DNA of 39,608 nt, taken from GCA-2717185 sp964386465 (GTDB taxonomy: Bacteria > Pseudomonadota > Alphaproteobacteria > UBA8366 > GCA-2717185). The position numbers were made by a program, and so were the translations under genes. Shown piece after piece: positions 1 to 8,118 of the stretch. The notes under the pieces are model-generated. The model had not been told where the DNA came from, did no database searches, and worked only from the letters and a program-made list of their open reading frames with translations. How positions within the stretch are numbered: position 1 is the stretch's first letter; each line of letters opens with the position of its first letter. The stretch covers positions 1 through 39,608 of the forward strand of contig CAYLTU010000011.1 in assembly GCA_964386465.1 (NCBI GenBank), read 5' to 3'.

Positions 1-7
1 GGCGAAA

Positions 8-32
8 CGGAAAACCGATCTCAGCGGTTCCG
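8..32 (-). terminator. Weak hairpin downstream of the glycosyltransferase
   Basis: AACCG at 13-17 pairs with CGGTT at 25-29 around a 7-base loop, and CGG/CCG extend the stem past a two-base bulge. On the minus strand a short run of T follows. It lies about 40 bases beyond the glycosyltransferase stop, so it may end that transcript. The stem is short and the T tract poor. Nothing else is visible in the first 73 bases. Confidence 0.25.
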
Positions 33-73
33 TATAGCCGTGAAAGGCTCTAGATGCGGTCGTGAATTCCCGA

Positions 74-1219
74 TTATTCGGCGCGCGCCAGCGCCTCGAC
101 CCGGCGCGCGTTCGCCGCCCAGGTGTATTCCCTGTCCGCGATCAGGGCCGCCGCCGCCTGGCCGAGCGCGCGGCGCAAATCGTCGTCGCGGCACATGCGC
201 ACGACCGCTTCGGTAAAAGCGTCCGTGTCGTCGGGATCGAACAGGATGGCGTCTTCGCCGTCGGTCAGGACCTCGCGGATATTGTCCTGATCGGGCGCGA
301 CGATCGCGCGGCCAAGCGCCATATACTCGAAAAGCTTCAAGGGCGACGCATAGGCGACAACGCTCGGCTGCAACGCGATATCAAAGGTCGAGACGTAATG
401 GCTCACCCGGTCACGCGGCACCAGACCCAGCGTCGTCACCCGGTTCCGAAGCCCTTTCTCCGCGGCGTAGTCCTCCAGTTCCGAGCGCGCGGGACCATCG
501 CCAACGACGACGAAATGCAAGTCATCCCGTTCCGGCATCGCGACCATGGCGTCGATGACCCGGGTCAAGCCATGCCAAGAGCGGATGAAGCCCGTGAATC
601 CGAGAATAAGCTTGCCGTCCAACCCCAACTCGCGGCGGCCTTCCTCGCCGCTCGCGCCGGCGGAGAACATCGCCGTGTTGATGCCGTTGGGGATAACCTG
701 GATCCGAGACTCCGGCACGCCGGCGCGGCGAACGTAATCGGCCAACTTGTCCGTGACCGGCAGAACCTGGTCCGCGGCCTGCCACACCCTGCCTTCCGCC
801 CACCGTCCGAAGCGGTGCAGCGCGAGCCCGTCATGCGCGATGCGTTCATCGACAAGCGGCGCGTTAACTTCCAGCATGTAACGCACGCCGTACCGCGATT
901 TCAACCATTTGCCCGCCATCAGGAACAAACTGTACCGTTCGTACAGAAAATCCGGCTGATGCCGGACATAGGCATCCCGCAAGCGCCGATAGGCGACGAA
1001 CGAGTAGCAATATTCGAGAATCTCGTACAGCGCGGGCGGGATGAGCTTTTTAATCAGATCGAACCGGCCGCCGCCGGCGCCGAACTCCGCTTCCTCGCGT
1101 GTCGGCGGCGAGACCACGATGACCTCGTGCCCTTGCTCGCGAAAGGCGTTGATCAGCTCCGTGATATGGACGTCCTGACCGTCCTTCGAGACGGTCCTAT
1201 GGTGGTACAGGATTTTCAT
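74..1219 (-). CDS. Glycosyltransferase family 4 (GT-B fold)
   Basis: A 381-residue protein of normal GT4 length, expected to move a sugar from a nucleotide-sugar donor to a glycan or lipid acceptor in the cytoplasm. The N-terminal acceptor domain begins with a Rossmann strand (MKILYHHRTVS). The linker into the donor domain has IPNGIN (about 176-181). The donor domain shows GFTGFIRSWHG (207-216), a GDGP turn (240-243), and SPLKLFEYMALG followed by an acidic stretch with IREVL (292-318), which is the nucleotide-sugar site of GT4 enzymes. No signal peptide or membrane segment is seen. It is divergent from the DksA-like gene. No other polysaccharide genes lie inside the window; any would be to the left. 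Donor and acceptor cannot be assigned. The long open frame on the opposite strand is a high-GC shadow. Confidence 0.9.
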   Translation of the reverse strand: MKILYHHRTVSKDGQDVHITELINAFREQGHEVIVVSPPTREEAEFGAGGGRFDLIKKLIPPALYEILEYCYSFVAYRRLRDAYVRHQPDFLYERYSLFLMAGKWLKSRYGVRYMLEVNAPLVDERIAHDGLALHRFGRWAEGRVWQAADQVLPVTDKLADYVRRAGVPESRIQVIPNGINTAMFSAGASGEEGRRELGLDGKLILGFTGFIRSWHGLTRVIDAMVAMPERDDLHFVVVGDGPARSELEDYAAEKGLRNRVTTLGLVPRDRVSHYVSTFDIALQPSVVAYASPLKLFEYMALGRAIVAPDQDNIREVLTDGEDAILFDPDDTDAFTEAVVRMCRDDDLRRALGQAAAALIADREYTWAANARRVEALARAE

Positions 1220-1428
1220 CGGCTGGCTTTGTCACGCGGCGTGTCGGAGCAGAACCTGCCTGAAAACACATCGCGAATCCAGCGCCGTATCGGCACCCCG
1301 CGTCGCGCCGGGAAATTGGCGGAAAAGATTTTCAGCGGACCATCGGGAAAATATTTGCTACAGTCCGATTGTGGGTTGCGCCTAGTCCGGCGGCAGCCGA
1401 AAGTGTTTGTAGATCAGGATGCACAACG

Positions 1429-1749
1429 ATGACAGATGTCCAGAAAGTCAAGAAATCGCTGGAGGAGCGGCGGCTGTTCTTGAGCGCCAAGGTCGAAGAA
1501 ATCGAAGGCGACTTGCGCGAACCGGCGAATCCGGATTTCGCCGAACAAGCGACCGAGGGCGAAGCCGATGAAGTCCTCGAAGGCCTCGAAAACGCCGGCC
1601 TGCTGGAAATTTCGCAGATCAATGCAGCGCTCGCGCGCATCGAAGAAGGCACCTATGGCGATTGTGCGACCTGCGGCGAGCCCGTTGGAGAGAAGCGCCT
1701 CGAAGCGATTCCGCACGCGGCGCAATGCATATCCTGCGCGTCGAAATAG
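1429..1749 (+). CDS. DksA/TraR-family C4 zinc-finger protein
   Basis: A 106-residue protein with an N-terminal helical hairpin and a C-terminal zinc finger. The finger has CATC (about 80-83) and CISC (about 101-104), the four-cysteine zinc site of DksA/TraR proteins. The coiled-coil tip carries PDFAEQATEGEADE, a loose version of the acidic tip that enters the RNA polymerase secondary channel. It is much shorter than E. coli DksA (151 residues), so it belongs with the short alphaproteobacterial DksA-like proteins. A role in modulating transcription initiation is inferred from the family. The ATG at 1429 is preferred over an in-frame ATG at 1369 because an AGGA lies upstream at the right distance and the extra 20 residues look unlike the family. 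It lies 42 bases before the esterase gene. Confidence 0.85.
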   Translation: MTDVQKVKKSLEERRLFLSAKVEEIEGDLREPANPDFAEQATEGEADEVLEGLENAGLLEISQINAALARIEEGTYGDCATCGEPVGEKRLEAIPHAAQCISCASK

Positions 1750-1791
1750 GTTTAACGTTTCGCCGGATCACCGGTTCAGCGACGCAATTTC

Positions 1792-2760
1792 ATGACCGTT
1801 GAAATCGATCGAGTCGGGAGCTTTCACATCGCCGGCCGCGCCATCAGCGTGAGCGGCATACCACCGCACGAGGCTATTCTGACGCCGGGCGGCCCGGTGC
1901 GGACGATCGACCAGAACGGAACCTATGAGATCGAGCAGATGTACGTCCAGTATGTCCGGCTCGCCGCGCCGCGCGCGCGATATCCGTTGCTGATGTGGCA
2001 CGGCGGCGGCATGACCGGCGTCACCTGGGAAGACACGCCCGACGGCCGACCCGGCTGGCAGATGGCGTTCCTCCTACACGGGCACGATGTCTACGTTTCC
2101 GACGCGGTCGAGCGCGGCCGCGCTTCCTGGTCCTGCCTTCCCGATATCTATGGCGGACAGCCTTTCGCCCGCACCAAGCAGGAATGCTGGGAAGGTTTCC
2201 GGGTCGGGCCAATCGGTTCCTGGCGGGCGAACGACGACGAACGCAAGGCTTACGATGGCCAGCGGTTTCCGGTGGACACCTTCGACGCTTTCGTACAGCA
2301 GACCGTGCCGCGCTGGACCGTCAACGATACGGCAACCCAGGCCGCCTACGACCGGTTGGTCGAAAGGGTTGGGCCGGCGGTCGTGATGGCGCACAGCCAA
2401 TCCGGAAATTTCGCGTTCACCGCAGCCCTGCATGCGCCGGACAAGGTCCGCGCCGTCATCGCTATCGAGCCTTCGGGAACGCCAATGCCGGACGCCGTCG
2501 ACATTTCCAAAGTTCGGGAAATCCCGCACCTGGTCGTCTGGGGAGACTTTATCGAAGACGGCACCCGCTGGCCCGGCTACCAGAAACGGATCGCCGCCTA
2601 TAGCGAGGCGCTGCGCGCCGTCGGCGGCAGCCTGGACATCATCGATTTACCCGCGCTCGGCATCCACGGCAACTCCCACTTCCCGATGATGGATGACAAT
2701 TCCGATGCCGTCGCCGCGCTGGTTCAGGACTGGATCGAGTCGAAAGGGCTGATGCGGTGA
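1792..2760 (+). CDS. Alpha/beta-hydrolase, esterase-713-like
   Basis: A 322-residue alpha/beta-hydrolase resembling Alcaligenes esterase 713. The oxyanion region is MWHGGGMTG (68-76). The nucleophile elbow is AHSQSG, with Ser204. The likely acid is Glu226 in AIEPSG and the likely base is His296 in HGNSHFPMM. These match in order and spacing the Ser/Glu/His triad recalled for esterase 713, including its unusual glutamate after strand 6. Esterase 713 is a secreted enzyme. Here no convincing signal peptide is present at the N-terminus (MTVEIDRVGS), so the protein may be cytoplasmic. The stop overlaps the next gene's GTG start by four bases, so the esterase and the PLP enzyme are probably made together and may act on the same compound. 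The substrate is unknown. Confidence 0.85.
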   Translation: MTVEIDRVGSFHIAGRAISVSGIPPHEAILTPGGPVRTIDQNGTYEIEQMYVQYVRLAAPRARYPLLMWHGGGMTGVTWEDTPDGRPGWQMAFLLHGHDVYVSDAVERGRASWSCLPDIYGGQPFARTKQECWEGFRVGPIGSWRANDDERKAYDGQRFPVDTFDAFVQQTVPRWTVNDTATQAAYDRLVERVGPAVVMAHSQSGNFAFTAALHAPDKVRAVIAIEPSGTPMPDAVDISKVREIPHLVVWGDFIEDGTRWPGYQKRIAAYSEALRAVGGSLDIIDLPALGIHGNSHFPMMDDNSDAVAALVQDWIESKGLMR

Positions 2761-3908
2761 CGCCGCCCGAATACGTCAATCCGCGCACCGGCAAGACCTG
2801 GCCGACGACGAAACCGCTATGGAAGGCGACTGACGACGGCGGCTACGTCAACCTGTCGCCGGGCGCGGGCCTCACGCCGGACGATATCGACGGCGCCGAG
2901 CACTCGCTGTGGCGCTACCGTACCGCGGTGCGTCTGCCGTGCCCACCTGAGGCAACGCTGGGCGCAGGCTGGACTCCGCTCCTGGCAGCGGTATGGAACG
3001 GTGTGCCGGTGCATATGAAAGCCGATTATCTGATGGCAAGCGGATCCTTCAAGGACCGCGGCACCGCGGTCATGCTGAACTATCTGAAACAGGTCGGCGT
3101 GACGGCGTTCCTGGAGGATTCCTCCGGCAATGCCGGCGCATCCGCCGCGACCTATGCCGCGGCGCTGGGTCTCGATTGCCGCATCATGGTCCCCGCCGCC
3201 GCGCCGGAAGCGAAGAAGATCCAAATGGCGGCGATGGGCGCCGAGGTCGTCGCGATCGAGGGCAGCCGGGACGATGTCGCCGACGCCGCGCTGGCGGAAT
3301 CCGAATGCACCTTCTACGCCAGCCACAACCATCAGCCCTTTTTCCTCGAAGGGACGAAGACCCTGGCGTTCGAGCTTTGGGAGCAACTGGGTTTTCAAGC
3401 TCCGGATTGCGTCGTCGCCCCGCTCGGCCAGGGCAGCAACATCATGGGCAGCCATATCGGGTTCGCGGAGCTGCTGGCCGCGGGACAGATCGACCGCCTG
3501 CCGCGCATCTACGCCATTCAGGCCGCCAACTGCGCACCTTATCACACCGCCTTCCAATCCGACGACGACACGGTGAAATCATTCCCGGCGCAGCCGACGA
3601 TCGCCGACGGGATCGCCTCCGCGACACCGGTCCGGCTGCCCGAGGTGCTCGCCGCTGTACGGGACTCCAACGGCGCGATCATGGCCGTATCGGAGGACGA
3701 AATCGTCCAAGGCTTTACCCAGCTGGCCCGGCTCGGATTCTTCGTCGAACCGACCACGGGCGCCGCGGCGGCCGGCCTGACACGGCTGATAGCGGAAGGC
3801 GCGATCCGTTCCGGCGAAACCGTCGCGGTGATCCTGACCGGATCGGGTCTGAAGGCGGTCGAGAAAATCGGCACGGCGCTTAGGCTCCTGAACCTAACGA
3901 CCGCTTGA
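2757..3908 (+). CDS. Threonine-synthase-like fold-type II PLP enzyme
   Basis: A 383-residue fold-type II PLP enzyme. Lys99 in SGSFKDRG is the Schiff-base lysine. SSGNAGAS (122-129) binds the substrate carboxylate and GQGSNIMG is the glycine loop that holds the cofactor phosphate. The C-terminal EPTTGAAAAG and LTGSGLK are typical of ThrC-like proteins. The family includes threonine synthase, cysteate synthase and amino-acid ammonia-lyases, so beta- or gamma-elimination/replacement chemistry is expected. No thrA or thrB is nearby, and the gene follows an esterase and precedes a transporter, which argues for a specialised enzyme over the housekeeping threonine synthase. The start is GTG, inside a GTGA overlap with the esterase stop. 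The exact reaction cannot be assigned. Confidence 0.85.
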   Translation: MTPPEYVNPRTGKTWPTTKPLWKATDDGGYVNLSPGAGLTPDDIDGAEHSLWRYRTAVRLPCPPEATLGAGWTPLLAAVWNGVPVHMKADYLMASGSFKDRGTAVMLNYLKQVGVTAFLEDSSGNAGASAATYAAALGLDCRIMVPAAAPEAKKIQMAAMGAEVVAIEGSRDDVADAALAESECTFYASHNHQPFFLEGTKTLAFELWEQLGFQAPDCVVAPLGQGSNIMGSHIGFAELLAAGQIDRLPRIYAIQAANCAPYHTAFQSDDDTVKSFPAQPTIADGIASATPVRLPEVLAAVRDSNGAIMAVSEDEIVQGFTQLARLGFFVEPTTGAAAAGLTRLIAEGAIRSGETVAVILTGSGLKAVEKIGTALRLLNLTTA

Positions 3909-3944
3909 GCGCAAAGCGCCTGTCCGGCACACTCCGCCGCCATC

Positions 3945-5165
3945 ATGTCACCCGTCCGCATCATCGCCATCGTCTGCACCGCACAGGCCTTCGCCCAGAT
4001 CGGCGCCTTCGCCGTCCCGGCGCTGTTGCCCACCTTCATCGACGCCTGGAGTCTCAGCGGTACCGAAGCGGGCTGGATAATCGGCGCGTTCTACGCAAGC
4101 TATACATTGACCGTACCGGTCCTGGTGTCGTTGACCGACCGCATCGACCCCAAGCGGGTGTATCTGGGCGCGGTGATCCTGACGGCGGTCGCGGCACTGG
4201 GTTACGCGACCTTGGCGGACGGATTCTGGTCCGCCTTCGCCTTTCGCCTGATCGCGGGCGTCGGCTGGGCCGGCACCTATATGCCGGGCCTGAAAGCGTT
4301 GAGCGATTTCGTCGAAGGCCCGCAACAATCGCGCGGCGTCGCCTTTCACGCCGGCAGCGTCGGGGTCAGCGGCGCGGCGTCCTTCATCATCGCCAGCACG
4401 ATCGCGACCTGGTACGGCTGGCGTTGGGGCATCGCCTTCGGCGGCGTCTGCGCGCTGCTCGCCTTCCTGATCATGGCGTTCCTGCTGCCGCGCCGTGAAC
4501 CGAAAAAGACCGAAGATAAACAGGCGGGTCTGCTCGACTTCCGTCCCGTCCTGCGCAATCGCTCGGCATTGGCCTACTCCCTCGGCTACTGCTTCCACAC
4601 CTGGGAGATGAATGCGTTGCGCGCCTGGGTCGTGACGTTTCTCACCTTCGCCCTGGCGACGGCGGGCGGCGAAACGATCCTGCTGGCGCCGGCCGCCATC
4701 GCGACGGTTCTCAGCCTGGCGGGCGTGTGGGCCAGCGTTTCCGGAAACGAAGTGGCGCGGCGGATCGGGCGGCGGCGATTCATCATTTGCGTGATGCTCG
4801 CCTCGATGTCGGTCGCTGCGGTGATCGGCTTCACCTCGGCGGTCTCCTACGAACTCGCGGCCGGCCTCTGCATCGTCTACGGGATCCTGATCTGGGCCGA
4901 TTCTTCGTCGCTTACCGCCGGAACGGTCGGCAGCGCAGCGCCCGGCCAACGGGGCGCGACAATGGCGGTGCATTCGACGCTGGGCTATTCCGGCGGGTTC
5001 GTCGGACCGTTGGTCATGGGCGCAATCCTCGATCTCGCCGGCGGCGAAAGCGCCTTCGCCTGGGGCATCGCGTTCGCCCATGTCGCCGCGGTCATGGGCC
5101 TCGGGCTTCTGGCAATGATCGTCTTGCGGCCCAAGGATCTGGCCGGCGACCGCAACGCCGGCTGA
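3945..5165 (+). CDS. Major facilitator superfamily transporter
   Basis: A 406-residue inner-membrane protein with about twelve hydrophobic segments in two halves separated by a charged loop (RREPKKTEDKQ, about 186-196). The loop between segments 2 and 3 has SLTDRIDPKRVYLG, an MFS motif-A-like DR..PKR sequence. The second half contains an equivalent ARRIGRRRFI. It starts 36 bases after the PLP enzyme gene and ends 67 bases before the amidohydrolase start, so it probably shares their transcript. A role in importing the substrate of the surrounding enzymes, or exporting a product, is inferred from position only. Shine-Dalgarno pairing before the ATG is weak. Confidence 0.88.
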   Translation: MSPVRIIAIVCTAQAFAQIGAFAVPALLPTFIDAWSLSGTEAGWIIGAFYASYTLTVPVLVSLTDRIDPKRVYLGAVILTAVAALGYATLADGFWSAFAFRLIAGVGWAGTYMPGLKALSDFVEGPQQSRGVAFHAGSVGVSGAASFIIASTIATWYGWRWGIAFGGVCALLAFLIMAFLLPRREPKKTEDKQAGLLDFRPVLRNRSALAYSLGYCFHTWEMNALRAWVVTFLTFALATAGGETILLAPAAIATVLSLAGVWASVSGNEVARRIGRRRFIICVMLASMSVAAVIGFTSAVSYELAAGLCIVYGILIWADSSSLTAGTVGSAAPGQRGATMAVHSTLGYSGGFVGPLVMGAILDLAGGESAFAWGIAFAHVAAVMGLGLLAMIVLRPKDLAGDRNAG

Positions 5166-5232
5166 GCGTCGTCATTGACAAGTTTCTCCCGGCTGCCGTC
5201 TGATGCTCCAGCGCGGAAAAACGGGGTGGCCG

Positions 5233-6924
5233 ATGAGCGAAAACAACGAAAACCTGATCCTGAGCGGCGGTAAGGTCGTCACGCTCGATCCGCATTCGAC
5301 CATTGCCGACGCCATAGCCATATCGGGCGACCGAATCCTCGCCGTCGGCGACAACGCGAGCGTGACGGCCGCCGCGGCCCCCGACGCCAAACGGATCGAC
5401 CTCGCAGGGCGGACCGCGATCCCCGGTCTGATCGACGGGCACGCCCATATGGACCGGGAAGGCTTGAAACTGCGGCTGCCGTCGCTCGCCGGCGCCGCTA
5501 GCATCGACGATATCCTGGAGCGGATCGCGGCCGAGGCGCGCACCGCCGAACCCGGCGAATGGATCGTCACCATGCCGATCGGCGACCCGCCCTATTATTC
5601 CGGCGTGCCCGGCAATCTGCGCGAGGGCCGAGTCCCCACCCGCCAGGAGCTCGACGAGGTCGCGCCCGACAACCCGGTCTATATCCGCGCCATCTGGGGC
5701 CATTGGCGCAACACCTTGCCGCTGGTTTCGATCGCCAACAGCAAGGCGCTGGAGATCGCCGGCATTACCCGCGACACGATCCCGCCAGCCGCGACGATCC
5801 AGATCGACAAGGATCATGCGACCGGCGAGCCGACGGGCGTCTTGCACGAGTTCAACTACAAACCGTTGGTGGAGCACACTCTGATGTCGGTGATCCCGCG
5901 CTTCACCCTGGAAGACCGGATCGCGGGCTTGCGGGACTCGATGCGCCTGTACAACGCGGTCGGCACGACGAGCGTCTTCGAGGGGCACGGCATCGCGGCG
6001 GAAGTGCTCGCAGCGTATCAGGCGCTGCGCGACGAAGGCCCCATGCCGGTTCGCGCCCATCTGATGTTCAGCCCCTCCTGGCCCGCACCGGACAGCGATG
6101 TCGTCGGCGGCCTGCTCGACAGTTGGGGCACCTGGCTGTCGGGCCGCAGTCTGGGCGACGCGTATCTGCGCGTCGGCGGTCTCTACACGGAATCCGACTA
6201 TTCGGAGGAGAACCTTTTGCGCGCGGGCACGTCACCCTATTCCGGATGGGCCGGCTTCAACTACGACGCCTGCCTGCCGGAGGACGTGATGGTCGACATG
6301 ATGATCGACGCCGCCCGGCACGACATAAGGATTGGCAGCTTCACGCCGAACATCCTGGACCTTTACGAGAAAGTCGACCGCGTGGTGCCGATCGGCGGCA
6401 AACGCTGGGTCATCGAGCATATCGGCGTCCTGTCGCCGGACGAGATCGCCCGCATCCGCGACCTCGGCATCGTGCTGACGGTTTATACCGGACGCTACGT
6501 CTATCAGGACGGCGCCATGCACGCGCGCGAGTTGGGCGCGGACGCCGGCCACATCGCTCCTCTGCGGTCGTTGCTCGACGCCGGGGTTCATGTTTCGCTG
6601 GCGACCGACAATGTGCCGCCCTCGATGTTCCATCCGGTCTGGCACGCGACGACGCGGATCGCCGAGGAAACCGGCGCGCCGATCGCGCCGGAACAGTGCC
6701 TCGGCCGGGAAGAAGCGCTCGCCTGCGCCAGCCGCGAAGGGGCCTATCTGACGTTCGAGGAGGACGTAAAAGGGACCCTGGAACCCGGCAAATACGCCGA
6801 TATCGCCGTCCTGTCCGACGATCCTCTGACCGTCGAAGAAGACCGGATCGCGGAGATCACTGCCGAGCTGGTGCTGACCGGTGGAAAAATCGTCTACGCG
6901 GCGGGCGCGAACCCGTCGGCGTAG
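5233..6924 (+). CDS. Amidohydrolase family 3 (YtcJ-like) metal hydrolase
   Basis: A 563-residue amidohydrolase. The N-terminal beta-sandwich strands (LSGGKVVTLDP) lead to LIDGHAH (about 66-72), the HxH metal ligands at the end of barrel strand 1. Later ligand regions are VIEHIGVLSPDE (strand 5/6) and LATDNVPPS, whose Asp is the usual catalytic aspartate. The C-terminus closes the sandwich with GTLEPGKYADIAVL. Members hydrolyse amides, imines or cyclic amides with one or two metal ions, and YtcJ-like proteins are mostly uncharacterised. The ATG at 5233 is chosen because the family starts just before the first beta strand. An in-frame ATG at 5203 would add ten residues. The 3' end overlaps the convergent LLM gene by 31 bases. 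Confidence 0.87.
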   Translation: MSENNENLILSGGKVVTLDPHSTIADAIAISGDRILAVGDNASVTAAAAPDAKRIDLAGRTAIPGLIDGHAHMDREGLKLRLPSLAGAASIDDILERIAAEARTAEPGEWIVTMPIGDPPYYSGVPGNLREGRVPTRQELDEVAPDNPVYIRAIWGHWRNTLPLVSIANSKALEIAGITRDTIPPAATIQIDKDHATGEPTGVLHEFNYKPLVEHTLMSVIPRFTLEDRIAGLRDSMRLYNAVGTTSVFEGHGIAAEVLAAYQALRDEGPMPVRAHLMFSPSWPAPDSDVVGGLLDSWGTWLSGRSLGDAYLRVGGLYTESDYSEENLLRAGTSPYSGWAGFNYDACLPEDVMVDMMIDAARHDIRIGSFTPNILDLYEKVDRVVPIGGKRWVIEHIGVLSPDEIARIRDLGIVLTVYTGRYVYQDGAMHARELGADAGHIAPLRSLLDAGVHVSLATDNVPPSMFHPVWHATTRIAEETGAPIAPEQCLGREEALACASREGAYLTFEEDVKGTLEPGKYADIAVLSDDPLTVEEDRIAEITAELVLTGGKIVYAAGANPSA

Positions 6925-7832
6925 ACCTCCGGCAGCACCTCGTCGATCATCCGCCGCGTTTGGTCCATTATTTCCGCGTCATCCTTGCCGATCGGACGAA
7001 GCACGAATTTGTACGCACCGGCATCGAGGAACTCGCGCACTTTTTCAATGATCTCTTCGGGTCCGCCGATCGCGAAGTAATGCCGCGCGTCGCGCTTCGT
7101 ACGCTTCTCGAAGGCGTCGATCTGCCGGCGCGTCGCATCGTCTTTGCCATCGCCGAAACGGAACGGGAAGGATGCCCCGAAATGATCTTCGTCGATGGAA
7201 CGGCCGACCTCCACGGCCGCCTGCTTGATCCCTTCGATCACCGGGCCAACGATCTGCGGCGTTTCGAGGCCGGCCAGCCAGCCGGTCCCAAACCGCGCGG
7301 TGCGCCGGATCGCGGCCTCGCTCGAACCACCGAGCCAGAAAGGAATATCCGGCTGCGCCGGCTTGGGCGCGATGCAGGCGTTGGTATATTGATAGAATTC
7401 GCCCTCGAAGGTGACACTGTCCTCGCGCCAAAGACGCTGGATCAGTTCCATCGCTTCGTTCGTGCGTTTACCGCGTGCTTTGGTAGGCTGCCCGGTCGCC
7501 TTCCAGACCGGCGCCGCCGCGTTGCCGATCCCGAAGGCGGGCAACAGCCGGCCCTCGCTGAGGAAGTCGATCGTCGCGCATTCCTTGGCCAGCAACAGCG
7601 GATCGCGCAAACCGACGGACACCACGTTCATGCCGAACTTCAGCCGCTTCGTCGCGCCGGCCAGCGCCGCCATCGTACTCATGCATTCAAGAAACGGCTC
7701 GCGCGACACCATGCGATCGATCTGCCAGATCGAGCCGACCCCGCCGACTTCGCAAAGTTCGACCCAATCCCAAAACCCTTTTGCGGCCGCGAACGGAAAC
7801 TCCGATATGCCCAAGCCGACGCCGACGCCCAT
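6894..7832 (-). CDS. LLM-class (luciferase-like) flavin-dependent oxidoreductase
   Basis: A 312-residue TIM-barrel flavoprotein of the bacterial-luciferase superfamily. Features include LKFGMNVVSVGLRDPLLLAKE, with the non-proline bulge strand and following helix, then ATIDFLSEGRLLPAFGIG and PFWLGGSSEAAIRRTARFGTGWL, all typical of this superfamily. Such enzymes use reduced FMN with oxygen, or F420, to oxidise or monooxygenate small molecules. The cofactor here is not certain. The ATG at 7832 is chosen because GGAGA lies seven bases upstream; a TTG two codons earlier is the alternative. It is transcribed towards the amidohydrolase and away from the hydantoinase operon, placing it between two likely catabolic units. 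A reductase partner is not visible. Confidence 0.85.
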   Translation of the reverse strand: MGVGVGLGISEFPFAAAKGFWDWVELCEVGGVGSIWQIDRMVSREPFLECMSTMAALAGATKRLKFGMNVVSVGLRDPLLLAKECATIDFLSEGRLLPAFGIGNAAAPVWKATGQPTKARGKRTNEAMELIQRLWREDSVTFEGEFYQYTNACIAPKPAQPDIPFWLGGSSEAAIRRTARFGTGWLAGLETPQIVGPVIEGIKQAAVEVGRSIDEDHFGASFPFRFGDGKDDATRRQIDAFEKRTKRDARHYFAIGGPEEIIEKVREFLDAGAYKFVLRPIGKDDAEIMDQTRRMIDEVLPEVYADGFAPAA

Positions 7833-7866
7833 CGCCAATTCTCCGTAAAGGTTTCGCTGGGGAGAG

Positions 7867-7894
7867 ACTCTAAAGCCGGGTGGCGCGGCGTCAA
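7867..7894 (-). promoter_or_regulatory. Sigma-70-like promoter for the LLM oxidoreductase gene
   Basis: On the minus strand TTGACG (7894-7889) is followed after 16 bases by TAGAGT (7872-7867). Transcription would start near 7860 and leave a leader of about 28 bases containing the GGAGA ribosome site. The 286-base gap between this gene and the hydantoinase A gene holds no other gene that I can see. A plus-strand promoter for the hydantoinase operon must lie here but was not convincing (TTGAGT near 7988 with a poor -10). Confidence 0.5.
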
Positions 7895-8118
7895 TCCTTG
7901 TCGCTATTGTTGGCGTAACCGAAGCCGCGAACGGTCCGGATGATGTCGGGTGAGCAACAGGGGAGCAGTGGTCGAAGCGAAATATTTTGAGTAGTCGGCG
8001 TACGCAACTAAGCTATCGCGATGTCCCAGACAACGTCGCCCAGTTTCCGTTCCGGCTGGATAAAGCACGAACGAGCAACAACCGGTGAAACCCCGATCTT
8101 CGTGCGAGGTCAATCGTA

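Noticed and set aside
62..1432. 456-codon plus-strand open frame opposite the glycosyltransferase
   Set aside because: Arginine-, glutamine- and histidine-rich with no domain; the minus-strand frame has a full GT4 protein. It is a high-GC shadow.
5559..7943. 794-codon plus-strand open frame across the amidohydrolase and LLM genes
   Set aside because: It spans two well-supported genes in another frame and its translation is low-complexity and arginine-rich.
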